Source of the DNA: an uncultured Pseudacidovorax sp.
GTDB taxonomy: Bacteria; Pseudomonadota; Gammaproteobacteria; Burkholderiales; Burkholderiaceae_C
DNA length: 42,621 nucleotides
Assembly (NCBI RefSeq): GCF_913773995.1
Contig: NZ_CAJYES010000003.1
Location: 1-42,621 of the forward strand
Direction of reading: 5' to 3'
Shown piece by piece: positions 24,134-41,140 of the stretch (positions are counted from its first letter, which is position 1; each line of letters begins with the position of its first letter). A model generated the notes under the pieces. It did not search any database. It saw nothing but the letters and a program-made list of their open reading frames with translations, and was not told where the DNA came from. The translations under genes were made by a program, and so were the position numbers.

Positions 24134-24159
24134 AAGTGTCTGATTTCACAGAGAAAATT

Positions 24160-24235
24160 TGGTGGCCTGGGGCGGAATCGAACCACCGACACGCGGATTT
24201 TCAATCCGCTGCTCTACCAACTGAGCTACCGGGCC
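24160..24235 (-). tRNA. tRNA-Phe (GAA)
   Basis: A 76-nt tRNA with encoded CCA. The acceptor arms GGCCCGG and CCAGGCC pair, the D-arm region carries AGCTCAGTTGGTAGAGC, the anticodon loop reads TTGAAAA with anticodon GAA, and the T-arm has GGTTCGATTCC. The 3' end points towards the accessory region (lower coordinates), consistent with use as an integration site. It is followed by a strong terminator. Confidence 0.97.
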
Positions 24236-24278
24236 TTAAGGCTGGCCTTCTGTCTGTTCAACATCAGGCGAGCCTCAG

Positions 24279-24309
24279 ATTATAGCGCAGCTTTTTTCCC
24301 TTTCGACAA
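24279..24309 (-). promoter_or_regulatory. possible tRNA-Phe promoter
   Basis: On the minus strand a perfect TATAAT lies at 24284-24279, with a weak TTGTCG at 24309-24304 separated by 19 bp. It overlaps the end of the ntrX-like gene and would start a transcript about 35 nt upstream of the tRNA-Phe 5' end. The -35 element and its spacing are poor, so the call is tentative. Confidence 0.45.
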
Positions 24310-24972
24310 GTCCACGCCAAGTTGCTTGAGTTTTCTGTAGAGATGGGTGCGCTCCAACCCTGTTTTTTCGGCAACGCGGGTCATCGAGCCCCCCTCCATC
24401 GCGAGGTGGAACTCGAAGTAGGCCTTCTCGAAAGCGTCCCGCACTTCACGCAGGGGACGGTCGAGGTCGAAGGTCTGGCGGGCCTGGGGGCCGGGGTCGG
24501 GCGCCGCGGGGTGCAGCACCGCCAGGATGGGAGGCACGTTCGCCGGCAGGGCGCTGACCGGCGCGACCGCGGCGGGCGGTGGCGGCGCTGCCGCGGCGCG
24601 GCGGCCGTCGTCGCGTGTCAGCCCCTTCTCGACCTCCTTGAGCAGCTTCTGCAGCGTGATCGGCTTTTCGAGGAAGGCAACGGCGCCGATGCGGGTCGCC
24701 TCGACGGCGGTATCGATGGTGGCATGCCCGCTCATCATGATGACCGGCATGTTCAGGAGGCCGGCCGCCGACCATTCCTTGAGCAGCGTGACGCCGTCGG
24801 TGTCGGGCATCCAGATGTCGAGCAGCACCAGATCGGGACGCTCGCGCTGGCGGGCCGCTCGGGCGGCGGAGGCGTTTTCCGCCAACTCGACGTTGTGCCC
24901 TTCGTCGTTGAGGATCTCGAACAACAGGTCGCGAATGCCCAGTTCGTCGTCGACCACCAGGATGTTTGCCAT
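24280..24972 (-). CDS. ntrX: NtrX-like response regulator (receiver plus Fis-type helix-turn-helix)
   Basis: A 230-residue response regulator. The receiver domain (1-~120) has the acidic pair Asp8-Asp9, phospho-acceptor Asp52 in L-L-D-I-W-M-P, M-S-G-H-A-T, and Lys in F-L-E-K-P-I near 104. A Pro/Ala-rich linker (~125-165) leads to a Fis-type helix-turn-helix ending M-T-R-V-A-E-K-T-G-L-E-R-T-H-L-Y-R-K-L-K-Q-L-G-V near the C-terminus. Classical NtrX has a central sigma-54-interacting AAA+ domain; it is absent here, so the protein resembles the PrrA/RegA layout. The ATG at 24972 lies 40 nt after the kinase gene, the likely partner. It is probably involved in nitrogen- or redox-linked signalling, by analogy. 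Confidence 0.85.
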   Translation of the reverse strand: MANILVVDDELGIRDLLFEILNDEGHNVELAENASAARAARQRERPDLVLLDIWMPDTDGVTLLKEWSAAGLLNMPVIMMSGHATIDTAVEATRIGAVAFLEKPITLQKLLKEVEKGLTRDDGRRAAAAPPPPAAVAPVSALPANVPPILAVLHPAAPDPGPQARQTFDLDRPLREVRDAFEKAYFEFHLAMEGGSMTRVAEKTGLERTHLYRKLKQLGVDLSKGKKAAL

Positions 24973-25012
24973 GAATGCGAAGGGTTTTCTTGCTTGCTGC
25001 GGCCTGCGGCGC

Positions 25013-27322
25013 TCAGGCAGGCGACGAGGCCGCGGAGTGGGCCGTGTTGCCACCCGCGGGTGCGGCAGCAACGGTAAATGATAGCGACACTTGTGCACCG
25101 ACCACTTCGCCATCGGCCATGCGATTGGACAGGTCGACGCGCGCACCATGCTCGTCGGCGATCTTCTTGACCACAGCAAGCCCCAGGCCGGTGCCTTTGC
25201 TCTTCGTGGTCACGTAGGGCTCGAAGGCGCGCTGGAGGATGTTCTCCGCAAAGCCATGGCCGCCATCCTGCACCACCAGGCGCACGCGCTGGCCCGAATC
25301 GGCGAGCCGCGTGCGGATGAGCACAGGCGACGCGCCGTGCGCAGCCTCGGTGGCATCCTGCGCGTTCTGCAGCAGGTTGTGGATCACCTGACGCAGTTGC
25401 TGCGCGTCGCCGCGGATGGGCGGGCAGCGGGGATCCAGCTCGGTCTGCACCGGCACGCCGGCATGCTCGGCGGCGTACAGGTTCAGCACGTCGGCAACCA
25501 GGGCGTTGAGCTCCAGGGGCTTGAGCTCGGCCGCAGGCAGGCGGGCGTAGTCGCGGAATTCGTTCACCAACCGCTTCATCGCATCCACCTGTTCGACGAT
25601 GGTCCTCACGGACTTGTGCAGCACGGCCTCTTCGGTGGGCGCGACCTTGCCGGTGAGCTTGAGTTCGAGCCGTTCGGCCGACAGCTGGATGGGCGTGAGC
25701 GGGTTCTTGATCTCGTGCGCCAGTCGCCGCGCCACCTCGCCCCATGCCTGGCTGCGCTGCGCCGAGACGATCTCGGAGATGTCGTCGAACACCAGCAGGC
25801 GGGCTGCGCCCGGCAGCTGCGCGCCGCGGGCCACGATGTTGACGGCATTGCGCTGCACGCCCGTGCCCGCGGCATGCAGTTCGTAGGCATGCTGCCAGTG
25901 GTCCAGGCCATGCTGGCGTGCATCGGTCTCGAGTTCGTCGAACTGGCGCTGCACGGCCAGCCCGAACTCCGCCAGGCCCGGCACCTCCGCCAACGGCCGC
26001 CCCTCGTAGGCCGCCAGCGGCGCGCGCAGCACGCGGGTGGCACCGGGATTGGTCGACAGCACCGTGCCCGCCGCGTCCAGCACGATGACGCCCGAAGTGA
26101 GGTTGTCGAGGATGGTCTGCAGATTGGCGCGGGCCGCGTCGAGCTGCTTCATGCTCTGCTCGACCGCGGCGCGCGCCTCCGCCAGCTGCTGCGTCATCTC
26201 GGCGAAGGACCGCGTGAGGCCGCCGAGCTCGTCGCGCGCCCGCGAGACCTGGGTCGGCCGCAGGTCGCCGGCCGCCACCTGGCGCACGCCCTCGGCCAGC
26301 ACCAGCAGCGGACGGGCGAGCTGGTTGCCGAAGAGCACCGCCAGCAACACGGCGCCGAAGACGGCGAGGAACAGGCACAGTGTGAGCGTGCCGATGTACA
26401 TGCGGCGCAGGCCGTCCCGGGCCAGGGCGCGTTCCTGGTATTCGCGGTTGGCCTCCTGCACCGCCAGGGCATTGGCGACGATGGCCGGCGGCAGCGGCTG
26501 CACGATCTCCAGGAAGCGTGGCTCGTTCAGTTCGAAGCCGGGTCGTGGCACCAGCGCCATGGCCTTGACCACCGCCCTTGAAGAGGCGGTGGCAGGCGCT
26601 TCGGCCGTCTCGTCCAATCCCTCGATCCGGGCCGTCGCGCGGTCGGCGCGAACCTGGCGCAGTTGCTGCGGGCTCGGCCGCTCGGGACTGAGCTCGAAGC
26701 GCAGCGCGCCTGCACTGGCCACCAGTTGGCCGTTGGACGTCCACACCTGCACGGTGTTGGCCCCCAGCTGCTCGCGCAAGCGATCCAGCGCCACGGGCAG
26801 CGCCGTCTCGGGCGTGTTGGCCAACTGATTGCCGGCGGTGCGGGCCTTGGCCGCCAGGTCGTCGGACAGGGAGTCCAGCGTCGCACGGCCAAGGTTGAGG
26901 CCCGCATCGAGCGCGCCTTCGACCTTCACGTCGAACCAGCTTTCGATGGAGCGCGCGACGAACTGGTAGGACACCGCGTAGACAAGGATCCCGGGCACCA
27001 CGCCTACCAGCGCGAAGATCGCCGCCAGCTTGATCAGCAACCGGCTGCCGAACTTGCCCTGCCGCAGCCGCCGCGTCAGGCGGAAGGCCACCCACACCAG
27101 CACCAGCATGAGCAGCGAGGCGACCACGACGTTGACGGCGAAGAGCCGGGCGTAGTTCTGCTCGTAGAGGTCGCGGTTGTTGGTCGACTGGGCCAACAGG
27201 AACATCAGCACCAGGCCGAGCGCCGTGATGGCCGCCGCGCCCACCCCGACCCCCCAGCGCCGCGCCCGAGAGCGCCGGCGGGGGGGGGCTGCGCCAAGCC
27301 CACCGGGCTGCGTCTGCGTCAC
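25013..27322 (-). CDS. ntrY: NtrY-like membrane sensor histidine kinase
   Basis: A 769-residue NtrY-type kinase. Three hydrophobic segments occupy about residues 24-45, 60-80 and 95-120. A periplasmic-type region follows, then a fourth segment near 335-355 and a HAMP linker (P-L-L-V-L-A-E-G-V-R-Q-V-A-A-G-D-L). Next is a PAS domain (I-L-D-N-L-T-S-G-V-I-V-L-D), then the HisKA box L-A-H-E-I-K-N-P-L-T-P-I-Q. The ATPase domain has N-L-L-Q-N-A-Q-D-A, D-G-G-H-G-F and K-G-T-G-L-G-L. It should autophosphorylate on the HisKA His and pass phosphate to the downstream regulator. The GTG start at 27322 is chosen because it overlaps the stop of the DUF4390 gene by 4 nt (GTGA); an in-frame ATG lies at 27373. 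Confidence 0.9.
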   Translation of the reverse strand: MTQTQPGGLGAAPPRRRSRARRWGVGVGAAAITALGLVLMFLLAQSTNNRDLYEQNYARLFAVNVVVASLLMLVLVWVAFRLTRRLRQGKFGSRLLIKLAAIFALVGVVPGILVYAVSYQFVARSIESWFDVKVEGALDAGLNLGRATLDSLSDDLAAKARTAGNQLANTPETALPVALDRLREQLGANTVQVWTSNGQLVASAGALRFELSPERPSPQQLRQVRADRATARIEGLDETAEAPATASSRAVVKAMALVPRPGFELNEPRFLEIVQPLPPAIVANALAVQEANREYQERALARDGLRRMYIGTLTLCLFLAVFGAVLLAVLFGNQLARPLLVLAEGVRQVAAGDLRPTQVSRARDELGGLTRSFAEMTQQLAEARAAVEQSMKQLDAARANLQTILDNLTSGVIVLDAAGTVLSTNPGATRVLRAPLAAYEGRPLAEVPGLAEFGLAVQRQFDELETDARQHGLDHWQHAYELHAAGTGVQRNAVNIVARGAQLPGAARLLVFDDISEIVSAQRSQAWGEVARRLAHEIKNPLTPIQLSAERLELKLTGKVAPTEEAVLHKSVRTIVEQVDAMKRLVNEFRDYARLPAAELKPLELNALVADVLNLYAAEHAGVPVQTELDPRCPPIRGDAQQLRQVIHNLLQNAQDATEAAHGASPVLIRTRLADSGQRVRLVVQDGGHGFAENILQRAFEPYVTTKSKGTGLGLAVVKKIADEHGARVDLSNRMADGEVVGAQVSLSFTVAAAPAGGNTAHSAASSPA

Positions 27323-27939
27323 CGCGCCGCCTCCAGCGGCAGCCGGGTGCTGCGCTCCACCGACACGTTCCACTCGGACTGGCCCACCAACCCGATCTGG
27401 AACGGCCGGGGCAACTGCGAGGTGTCGAGCCGGAAGCGGAACACCACCGGGTGCGATCCGCCTTCGGCGATGTCGCCCACATCGGCCAGGCGCAGGCGGC
27501 CGATCCGACGAACGGCATCCAGGGCCTCGTCCAGCGTGTCGAAATGCTGCCCCAGCGTGACGCTGGAGGCCAGCGGCGTGATCGGCGTGGGTGACACATT
27601 GAGGCGCCAGCGGCGCATCAGCGGCTGGTACGCGAGCCGCATGTAGCGGGCGGCCTGGCCGATACGCTGATCGGTCCAGTACCAGCGTTCGCGGAAGAGC
27701 TCGGCCTCGGCCACGAAATGCAGGGCGATGCCCTTGTCCAGCACGTCGGACACGGCCGCCGGCAGCTCGAAGCGCACGGCGGCGCTCAGATAGATGCCAT
27801 CGTCCGTGGCTTCAAGGCGCAGCTGGGTGAGCTCGGCACGCGTCTGTTGGGCAAGGGCTGGCAGGGCGGCCAGCAGGCCCGCGCCCAGCGCGCCCGCCAG
27901 GAGCCGCCGCCGTGCCAGCTCAGGGAGCGTGCTTTTCAA
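27319..27939 (-). CDS. DUF4390 family exported protein
   Basis: A 206-residue protein of the DUF4390 family, which in Betaproteobacteria sits between rsmB and ntrY. The N-terminus R-R-R-L-L-A-G-A-L-G-A-G-L-L-A-A-L-P-A-L-A-Q is a signal peptide, possibly Tat-type. The rest contains R-E-R-W-Y-W-T-D, L-A-Y-Q-P-L-M-R-R-W-R-L-N-V and E-W-N-V-S-V-E-R-S-T, all typical. The first usable start is TTG at 27939, which overlaps the rsmB end by 20 nt; no better start is seen. It is probably translationally coupled to both neighbours. Its role is unknown; the steady link with the NtrY sensor suggests an envelope partner. Confidence 0.8.
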   Translation of the reverse strand: MKSTLPELARRRLLAGALGAGLLAALPALAQQTRAELTQLRLEATDDGIYLSAAVRFELPAAVSDVLDKGIALHFVAEAELFRERWYWTDQRIGQAARYMRLAYQPLMRRWRLNVSPTPITPLASSVTLGQHFDTLDEALDAVRRIGRLRLADVGDIAEGGSHPVVFRFRLDTSQLPRPFQIGLVGQSEWNVSVERSTRLPLEAAR

Positions 27940-29278
27940 GCAGCGCGTAGAAGAATCCGTCGTGCTCACCCAACGCATTGTCCGGGAGGCCGCGGGGGCC
28001 AGCACCACCTTGGGGCAGCAAATGGCCGGGCGATGGCAGCAGGCGCGCGTTGGTGTTGTGCGCAAGAAACGCGTCGATCTGGCGGGAGCCCTCCTCCCGG
28101 AACACCGAACAGGTGCAGTAAAGCAGCCGCCCGCCGACGCGGACCAGCGGCCACAGCGCCGCCAGCAACATCGCCTGCTGCACCGCGAGCTGCTCCACAT
28201 CGCTCTCGCGACGCAGCCAGCGCACATCGGGATGGCGGCGCACGATGCCCGAGGCCGTGCAGGGCGCATCGAGCAGGATGCCGTCGTAGGGCTGGCCGTC
28301 CCACCAGCTTTCGGGACGGGCGGCATCGGCCACCCGGATTTCGGCCTGCAGCCCCAGGCGCGCGAGGTTCTCGCCGATCCGCTTGGCGCGCTGGGCATCG
28401 ATTTCCAGTGCGGTCACCTGCACCGGTGCAGCGGCGTCCCGTTCGAGCAGGTGGGCGGTCTTGCCCCCGGGCGCGGCGCAGGCGTCCAGCAGGCGCAGGG
28501 CGGCGCCCGCGGGCTTGAGACCTTCGAGCAGCAGCGGTGCCGCGAGCTGGGCCGCCGCATCCTGGACCGAGAACTCACCGGCCTCGAAGCCGGGCAGCTG
28601 CTGGACGGGACGCGCTTCACGCAGTTCCAGGCCCTGCTCGGCCACCTTGCGGGCCGGCAGCTGCATCGCCGCCAGCGCCGGCAGATAGCGGGCGACCGAC
28701 GTCTTTCGTGCATTGATGCGCAGAGTCAGTGGCGCCGGGCCGTTGTCGGCCGTCAACACGCGCTGCCAGGCCTGGGGGTGGTCGCGTCGCAGGCGCTCGA
28801 TCCACCACCGGGGATGGTTCCACTGGGCCACCGGTTCGCGCTCGGTGGCGGCCACCAGTTCGTCGCGCTCGCGCAGGAAGCGGCGCAGGCAGGCATTGAT
28901 GAAGCTGGCCTGCGCGCGGGTGTGGGGCTGGCGCTTGGCCGCTTCGACGGTCTGATCGACCAGCGTGAAGGGCTCGTAAGGCGCGCGCTCGGGGTCCCAT
29001 GCCAGTGCCAGCGCCGTGCACAGCAGGGCGTCCGCGGCCGGCGGCGGGGTGCGCTTGGCCAGGTGGCGCCGAAGTGCCTCGCCGCGGCCCAGCCAGCGCA
29101 TGGTCTGGAAGGCGATCGCCTGCACGCCCGGGCGAAGGGCAGGCTCGACCTCGTCAAGCGCGGCGGTGCCGGACGCGCCGCCACGGACGGCCGCGAGCAC
29201 GCCCGCCACCAGTTGCAGCTGGCGCCAGAGCGGGGGCCCGAGGGGGGCGGAAGGGGAAAAGGAATCTCCGACGGACAT
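27920..29278 (-). CDS. rsmB: RsmB, 16S rRNA m5C967 methyltransferase
   Basis: A 452-residue RsmB. The N-terminal NusB-like RNA-binding domain (to ~150) contains V-D-Q-T-V-E-A-A-K and N-A-C-L-R-R-F-L-R-E. The C-terminal Rossmann methyltransferase contains D-A-C-A-A-P-G-G-K-T (SAM binding), D-A-P-C-T-A-S-G-I-V-R-R-H-P-D (motif IV, product-release Cys) and C-T-C-S-V-F-R-E-E (motif VI, catalytic Cys). It methylates C967 of 16S rRNA. The ATG at 29278 gives the expected length; the open frame upstream is spurious. It is first in the minus-strand group rsmB–DUF4390–ntrY–ntrX. Confidence 0.94.
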   Translation of the reverse strand: MSVGDSFSPSAPLGPPLWRQLQLVAGVLAAVRGGASGTAALDEVEPALRPGVQAIAFQTMRWLGRGEALRRHLAKRTPPPAADALLCTALALAWDPERAPYEPFTLVDQTVEAAKRQPHTRAQASFINACLRRFLRERDELVAATEREPVAQWNHPRWWIERLRRDHPQAWQRVLTADNGPAPLTLRINARKTSVARYLPALAAMQLPARKVAEQGLELREARPVQQLPGFEAGEFSVQDAAAQLAAPLLLEGLKPAGAALRLLDACAAPGGKTAHLLERDAAAPVQVTALEIDAQRAKRIGENLARLGLQAEIRVADAARPESWWDGQPYDGILLDAPCTASGIVRRHPDVRWLRRESDVEQLAVQQAMLLAALWPLVRVGGRLLYCTCSVFREEGSRQIDAFLAHNTNARLLPSPGHLLPQGGAGPRGLPDNALGEHDGFFYALLEKHAP

Positions 29279-29373
29279 CGGTGTGGGACAGGAAGACGGC
29301 GATGGTAATGGGTGCCCGCGCGCCGCCCTCGCCGCGCGCCGGCAGGAAGGTTGCCGCCACGGGCGGCCGGCAC

Positions 29374-29928
29374 TCAAGCCAGGGGTGCTGCCACCTTGAA
29401 GCGGGCCAGCCAGGCCACCAGGATGGCCGGAAACTGGCGAACTGCCGCGTTGTACTGAGCCACCGCGGCATTGAACTGGGCCTGCGCCACTTCGACATGG
29501 GTCGGCGGCAACGGCCACGCCGTGCCGGCAAGCAAATCGTCGGCCAGCAGGGTGGGCAGGACCTGGCCCGCGGCCTGTGCATGCTGGTGCCAGGCTGCCG
29601 CCCAGGCCCGCACAGCGGTCGCCAACGCAGCCATGGTGGGCGCATGCAGCGGCCTGAGCCGGGCGGCGCCCAGCGAAGTCGCCAGCTGTCCGCACGCACC
29701 CCGCAGCGTGGCGTCCAGGCCCCGCTGGGCTTCGTCGGCAGCAATCGGCGCCTGGGCGAGGAGTGACTGCACATGCTGCACCTGAGCCATCAGCGCGGCA
29801 TCGAGCTGCGCATAGGCCTGCACCGCCGCGCCCCGCAGGCGCACGAGGCGATTGTGGGCGCCGACGTACCAGAACACGCCGATGGCGATCACGCCCCAGC
29901 TGGTCAGCGAACTGGCCCAGCCGTTCAT
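29374..29928 (-). CDS. LemA-family protein
   Basis: A 184-residue protein with an N-terminal membrane segment (W-G-V-I-A-I-G-V-F-W-Y-V at about 11-22). This leads into the LemA-type helix N-R-L-V-R-L-R-G-A-A-V-Q-A-Y-A-Q-L-D-A-A-L. The C-terminus has the family pattern Q-F-N-A-A-V-A-Q-Y-N-A-A-V-R-Q-F-P near residue 160. LemA proteins are membrane-anchored helical bundles of unknown biochemical role, exposed outside the cytoplasm. The ATG at 29928 is placed just before the membrane segment. It follows the rpoC terminator and precedes rsmB by 95 nt. Confidence 0.82.
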   Translation of the reverse strand: MNGWASSLTSWGVIAIGVFWYVGAHNRLVRLRGAAVQAYAQLDAALMAQVQHVQSLLAQAPIAADEAQRGLDATLRGACGQLATSLGAARLRPLHAPTMAALATAVRAWAAAWHQHAQAAGQVLPTLLADDLLAGTAWPLPPTHVEVAQAQFNAAVAQYNAAVRQFPAILVAWLARFKVAAPLA

Positions 29929-29953
29929 GGCGAGGCCTCTCCAGGCGATGAAT

Positions 29954-29990
29954 GAAGAAACGCCCTCGCGCCGATGAGGGCGGGAGGGCG
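29954..29990 (-). terminator. probable terminator after rpoC
   Basis: On the minus strand CGCCCTC (29990-29984) pairs with GAGGGCG (29967-29961), with a further CCG/CGG pairing inside, and is followed by TTTCTTC. It lies about 80 nt beyond the rpoC stop and would end the rplKAJL–rpoBC transcript. A second GC-rich hairpin around 30037-30062 (arms GCGC-x-TGGCCCC / GGGGCCA-x-GCGC) lies closer to the stop but lacks a T-run. Confidence 0.6.
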
Positions 29991-30069
29991 TCGGGACGCG
30001 ATCATGGAAGCGATGCGGTCGTCTTTGGGCAGGAAGCGCGTGGCCCCACGGGGCCATGCGCGTCACGGC

Positions 30070-34305
<4,236 letters not shown>

Positions 34306-34324
34306 GTGACTCTTTCCCTTTCAA

Positions 34325-38449
<4,125 letters not shown>

Positions 38450-38543
38450 GAGAGCTCCGGGGCTTGAGATCATCAGCGACTAGGGTCAGTAACGCGTGCG
38501 CGTTCCTGCTTGGCGGCTGGCCACTACCAGCCGATGGCGGACG

Positions 38544-38685
38544 GCGATGCATTGCACATCGCCCGAACCAAGAGTCCTTCTGCAGTCGGGATCAGAAGGC
38601 ACTCGAAAACCGTCGCATGGTGGGGGCTTTCGGGTGCGCTCTGAAAGCGGCAAAGGCTGGAAGGCCCGCGAGGGCACTTCCAGCC
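38544..38685 (-). promoter_or_regulatory. rplL–rpoB intergenic attenuator/processing hairpins
   Basis: On the minus strand, right after rplL, a stem GGCTGGAAG / CTTCCAGCC with an inner GCCC/GGGC stem (38655-38685) is followed by TTTGCC. This is a partial terminator. Further on GCGATG / CATCGC (38544-38562) forms a second hairpin. In E. coli the same gap holds a partial terminator and an RNase III site that set the ratio of ribosomal protein to polymerase mRNA; by position these hairpins should do the same. Confidence 0.55.
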
Positions 38686-38701
38686 TCCAGAGGAAACCGA
38701 A

Positions 38702-39076
38702 TTACTTCAGTTCCACCTTGGCGCCAGCTTCTTCCAGCTTCTTCTTGGCGGCTTCGGCGTCGGCCTTGGCCAGGCCTTCCTTCACGGCCTTGGGAGCGGC
38801 TTCCACCAGGTCCTTGGCTTCCTTCAGGCCCAGGCCGGTGATTTCGCGCACCGCCTTGATGACCGACACCTTGTTCGCGCCGGCTTCGGTCAGCACGACG
38901 TTGAACTCGGTCTTCTCTTCGGCGGCCGGAGCGGCAGCGGCACCGCCGGCGGCGGGAGCGGCCATTGCAGCGGCGCTCACGCCGAACTTCTCTTCGATGG
39001 CCTTGACCAGGTCGTTGAGTTCGAGGACCGTCATGCTGTCCAGAGCGGTCAGGAATGCGTCTTTATCGAATGCCAT
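38702..39076 (-). CDS. rplL: 50S ribosomal protein L7/L12
   Basis: A 124-residue L7/L12. It has the N-terminal dimerisation region ([22 protein letters not shown]), an Ala/Pro/Gly-rich hinge (~37-53), and the C-terminal factor-binding domain (K-T-E-F-N-V-V-L ... [10 protein letters not shown] ... [11 protein letters not shown]). It forms the ribosomal stalk with L10 and recruits translation GTPases. It follows rplJ by 47 nt and precedes an attenuator-like region before rpoB. Confidence 0.99.
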   Translation of the reverse strand: MAFDKDAFLTALDSMTVLELNDLVKAIEEKFGVSAAAMAAPAAGGAAAAPAAEEKTEFNVVLTEAGANKVSVIKAVREITGLGLKEAKDLVEAAPKAVKEGLAKADAEAAKKKLEEAGAKVELK

Positions 39077-39123
39077 GTTGATTTCCTAAAACAGATTGGG
39101 TTGATTGCCGCGCGATCAATGGA

Positions 39124-39651
39124 TCAGGCCGCGGCGGCCTCGGCTGCAGGTTCTTCTGCAGCGCCTTCGCCACGCTTGGCCGCCAGGGCACCCAGCACCA
39201 CGGCGGTGCGGGAGATCGGCGACATCAGCAAGCCACACAGCTGGGCCAGCAGCACTTCCTTGGTAGGAATGTTGGCCAGTTGCTTCACGCCTTCCACGTC
39301 CAGGGCCTTGCCTGCGAAAGCGCCACCGCGAATCACCAACTTGTCGTTGGTCTTCGCGAAGTCGGCCACCACCTTGGCGGCAGCGACGGCGTCTTCGGAG
39401 AAGCCATAGATCAGCGGACCGGTCATCTGGTCGCCGACGACCTCGAATGCGCTGCCAGCCACGGCACGGCGGGCCAGGGTGTTCTTCAGAACACTCAGGC
39501 TCACACCCTTTTCGCGGGCTGCGTTGCGCAGACGGGTCATGTCGGCCACCGTGATGCCACGGTATTCCGCCAGGACGAGCGTTTGAGCTTTAGCGGCGAG
39601 GCCGGTCACTTCAGCAATGACCGCTTCTTTCTCACTGCGATTCAGACTCAA
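39124..39651 (-). CDS. rplJ: 50S ribosomal protein L10
   Basis: A 175-residue L10, the base of the ribosomal stalk, which binds 23S rRNA and the L7/L12 dimers. It starts [14 protein letters not shown] after a TTG start codon at 39651, preceded by AAAAGGAG at a good distance. Typical segments are [17 protein letters not shown] and T-L-A-R-R-A-V. It lies 257 nt after rplA, a leader of the length used elsewhere for L10 autoregulation. Confidence 0.98.
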   Translation of the reverse strand: MSLNRSEKEAVIAEVTGLAAKAQTLVLAEYRGITVADMTRLRNAAREKGVSLSVLKNTLARRAVAGSAFEVVGDQMTGPLIYGFSEDAVAAAKVVADFAKTNDKLVIRGGAFAGKALDVEGVKQLANIPTKEVLLAQLCGLLMSPISRTAVVLGALAAKRGEGAAEEPAAEAAAA

Positions 39652-39908
39652 GGTCTACTCCTTTTCAATGTCGCCCGGTTGCCCGGGCGACGCCTTCATG
39701 CAGCGACCAACTGTTTCGGAACCGGAATTCCTTGCAGTGGGATCGCCATCTGCGCTGGCCGACCCGGGGTCGATTAAGGCGGCGAGGTTCGCACCCCGAC
39801 GCCGCCAGCGGTCTTGGATGGCCCGGAGCCCCTTCCCTGAGGAAGAAGGCCCCGGCCCACCACATCCGCCGTGCCGTCCGAGGACAGCACGGCAAATCAC
39901 GTTCAGGC
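39652..39908 (-). promoter_or_regulatory. rplJ leader (probable L10 autoregulatory region)
   Basis: The 257-nt gap between rplA and rplJ holds several hairpins on the minus strand. The clearest is GTCGCCCGG-GCAA-CCGGGCGAC (39670-39691), a 9-bp stem with a GNRA tetraloop ending just before the rplJ ribosome binding site. Another is CGTGCTGTCC / GGACGGCACG near 39860-39885. In other bacteria the L10-(L12)4 complex binds this leader and represses rplJL. That role is inferred from position and structure. Confidence 0.55.
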
Positions 39909-40607
39909 TCAGGCCTGGGCGATGGACTGCGTGTCCACGCGCACGCCCACACCCATGGTGGACGACACGGCGACCTTGCGCAGGTACACGCCCTTGCTGG
40001 TGGCCGGCTTGGCCTTGTTCAGCGCATCGATCAGCGCCACCAGGTTGCCCTGGAGCTTGTCGCTGTCGAAGGAGCGGCGACCGATGGTGCCGTGGATGAT
40101 GCCGGCCTTGTCGACACGGAACTGCACCTGGCCGGCCTTGGCGTTCTTCACGGCCGTGGCGACGTCCGGCGTCACGGTGCCGACCTTGGGGTTCGGCATC
40201 AGGCCGCGCGGGCCCAGGATCTGACCCAGGGTACCGACGACGCGCATCGCATCGGGAGCGGCGATCACCACGTCGAAGGGCATGTCGCCCGCCTTGACCT
40301 GCGCAGCCAGGTCGTCCATGCCGACGATGTCGGCGCCGGCAGCCTTGGCTTCCTCGGCCTTGGCGCCCTGGGCGAACACGGCCACGCGCTTGGTCTTGCC
40401 GGTGCCGTTGGGCATCACGACGGCGCCGCGCACCACCTGGTCCGACTTCTTGGCATCGATGCCGAGCTGCACGGCCACGTCGATGGACTCATCGAACTTG
40501 GCAGTGGCATGTTCCTTCACCAGCGCCAGCGCGTCGGCCAGCGGGTACAGCTTGGTGGTCTCGACCTTGCCCTGCAGGGCCTTGGCTTTCTTGGTCAGCT
40601 TGGCCAT
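39909..40607 (-). CDS. rplA: 50S ribosomal protein L1
   Basis: A 232-residue L1, normal length. Typical segments: [47 protein letters not shown], and the C-terminal [12 protein letters not shown]1 binds 23S rRNA at the E-site side arm and usually represses the rplK-rplA mRNA. The ATG lies 1 nt after the rplK stop, so the two genes are translationally coupled. Confidence 0.99.
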   Translation of the reverse strand: MAKLTKKAKALQGKVETTKLYPLADALALVKEHATAKFDESIDVAVQLGIDAKKSDQVVRGAVVMPNGTGKTKRVAVFAQGAKAEEAKAAGADIVGMDDLAAQVKAGDMPFDVVIAAPDAMRVVGTLGQILGPRGLMPNPKVGTVTPDVATAVKNAKAGQVQFRVDKAGIIHGTIGRRSFDSDKLQGNLVALIDALNKAKPATSKGVYLRKVAVSSTMGVGVRVDTQSIAQA

Positions 40608-40608
40608 C

Positions 40609-41040
40609 TCACACGCCCTCCACGTTGACGCCCATCGAGCGGGCCGAGCCGGCGATGGTGCGCACGGCGGCGTCCAGGTCGGCGGCAGTCAGATCCTTCA
40701 TCTTGGCCTTGGCGATCTCCTCGAGCTGAGCGCGGGTGATCTTGCCGACCTTGTCGGTGTGCGGCTTGGCCGAGCCCTTGTCGAGCTTGATCGCCTTCTT
40801 GATCAGCGTGGTCGCCGGGGGCGTCTTGATGATGAAGGTGAAGCTCTTGTCCGCGAAAGCGGTGATCACCACCGGCAGCGGCAGACCGGGCTCGACGCCC
40901 TGGGTCTGGGCGTTGAACGCCTTGCAGAACTCCATGATGTTCAGGCCACGCTGACCCAGCGCGGGACCGATCGGCGGCGAGGGGTTTGCCTTGCCTGCCG
41001 GCACTTGCAGCTTGATGAAGCCGACGATTTTCTTCGCCAT
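40609..41040 (-). CDS. rplK: 50S ribosomal protein L11
   Basis: A 143-residue L11. The N-terminal part [23 protein letters not shown] is the family signature, and the C-terminal rRNA-binding domain ends [10 protein letters not shown]. It lies at the GTPase-associated centre of the ribosome. AAGGAG precedes the ATG at 41040. It starts a ribosomal-protein group after a terminator-like hairpin that separates it from nusG. Confidence 0.99.
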   Translation of the reverse strand: MAKKIVGFIKLQVPAGKANPSPPIGPALGQRGLNIMEFCKAFNAQTQGVEPGLPLPVVITAFADKSFTFIIKTPPATTLIKKAIKLDKGSAKPHTDKVGKITRAQLEEIAKAKMKDLTAADLDAAVRTIAGSARSMGVNVEGV

Positions 41041-41105
41041 GCTTGACTCCTTGCGGGTGATGACGCCGCGGATATGTCCGCAGCTCCCCGGGGTTGCGAC
41101 TCAGG

Positions 41106-41140
41106 AAAAAAGCGGTCCGCCGAGTCGAAAGGCGCGGACC
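41106..41140 (-). terminator. terminator/attenuator between nusG and rplK
   Basis: On the minus strand GGTCCGCGCC (41140-41131) pairs with GGCGGACC (41121-41114) with small bulges, and is followed by GC and six T residues (41111-41106). It ends or attenuates the secE–nusG transcript 47 nt beyond the nusG stop, so rplK should have its own promoter or depend on read-through. I could not place clear promoter boxes in the remaining ~65 nt. Confidence 0.7.

Noticed and set aside
24160-24235. duplicate tRNA-Phe 3' end as attachment site elsewhere in the window
   Set aside because: A visual search for the GGTTCGATTCC-containing 3' part found only the two complete tRNA genes.
24753-27599. 948-codon minus-strand frame overlapping ntrY
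   Set aside because: It is another frame of the kinase region, rich in Arg/Ala/Gly; the ntrY frame carries all kinase motifs.
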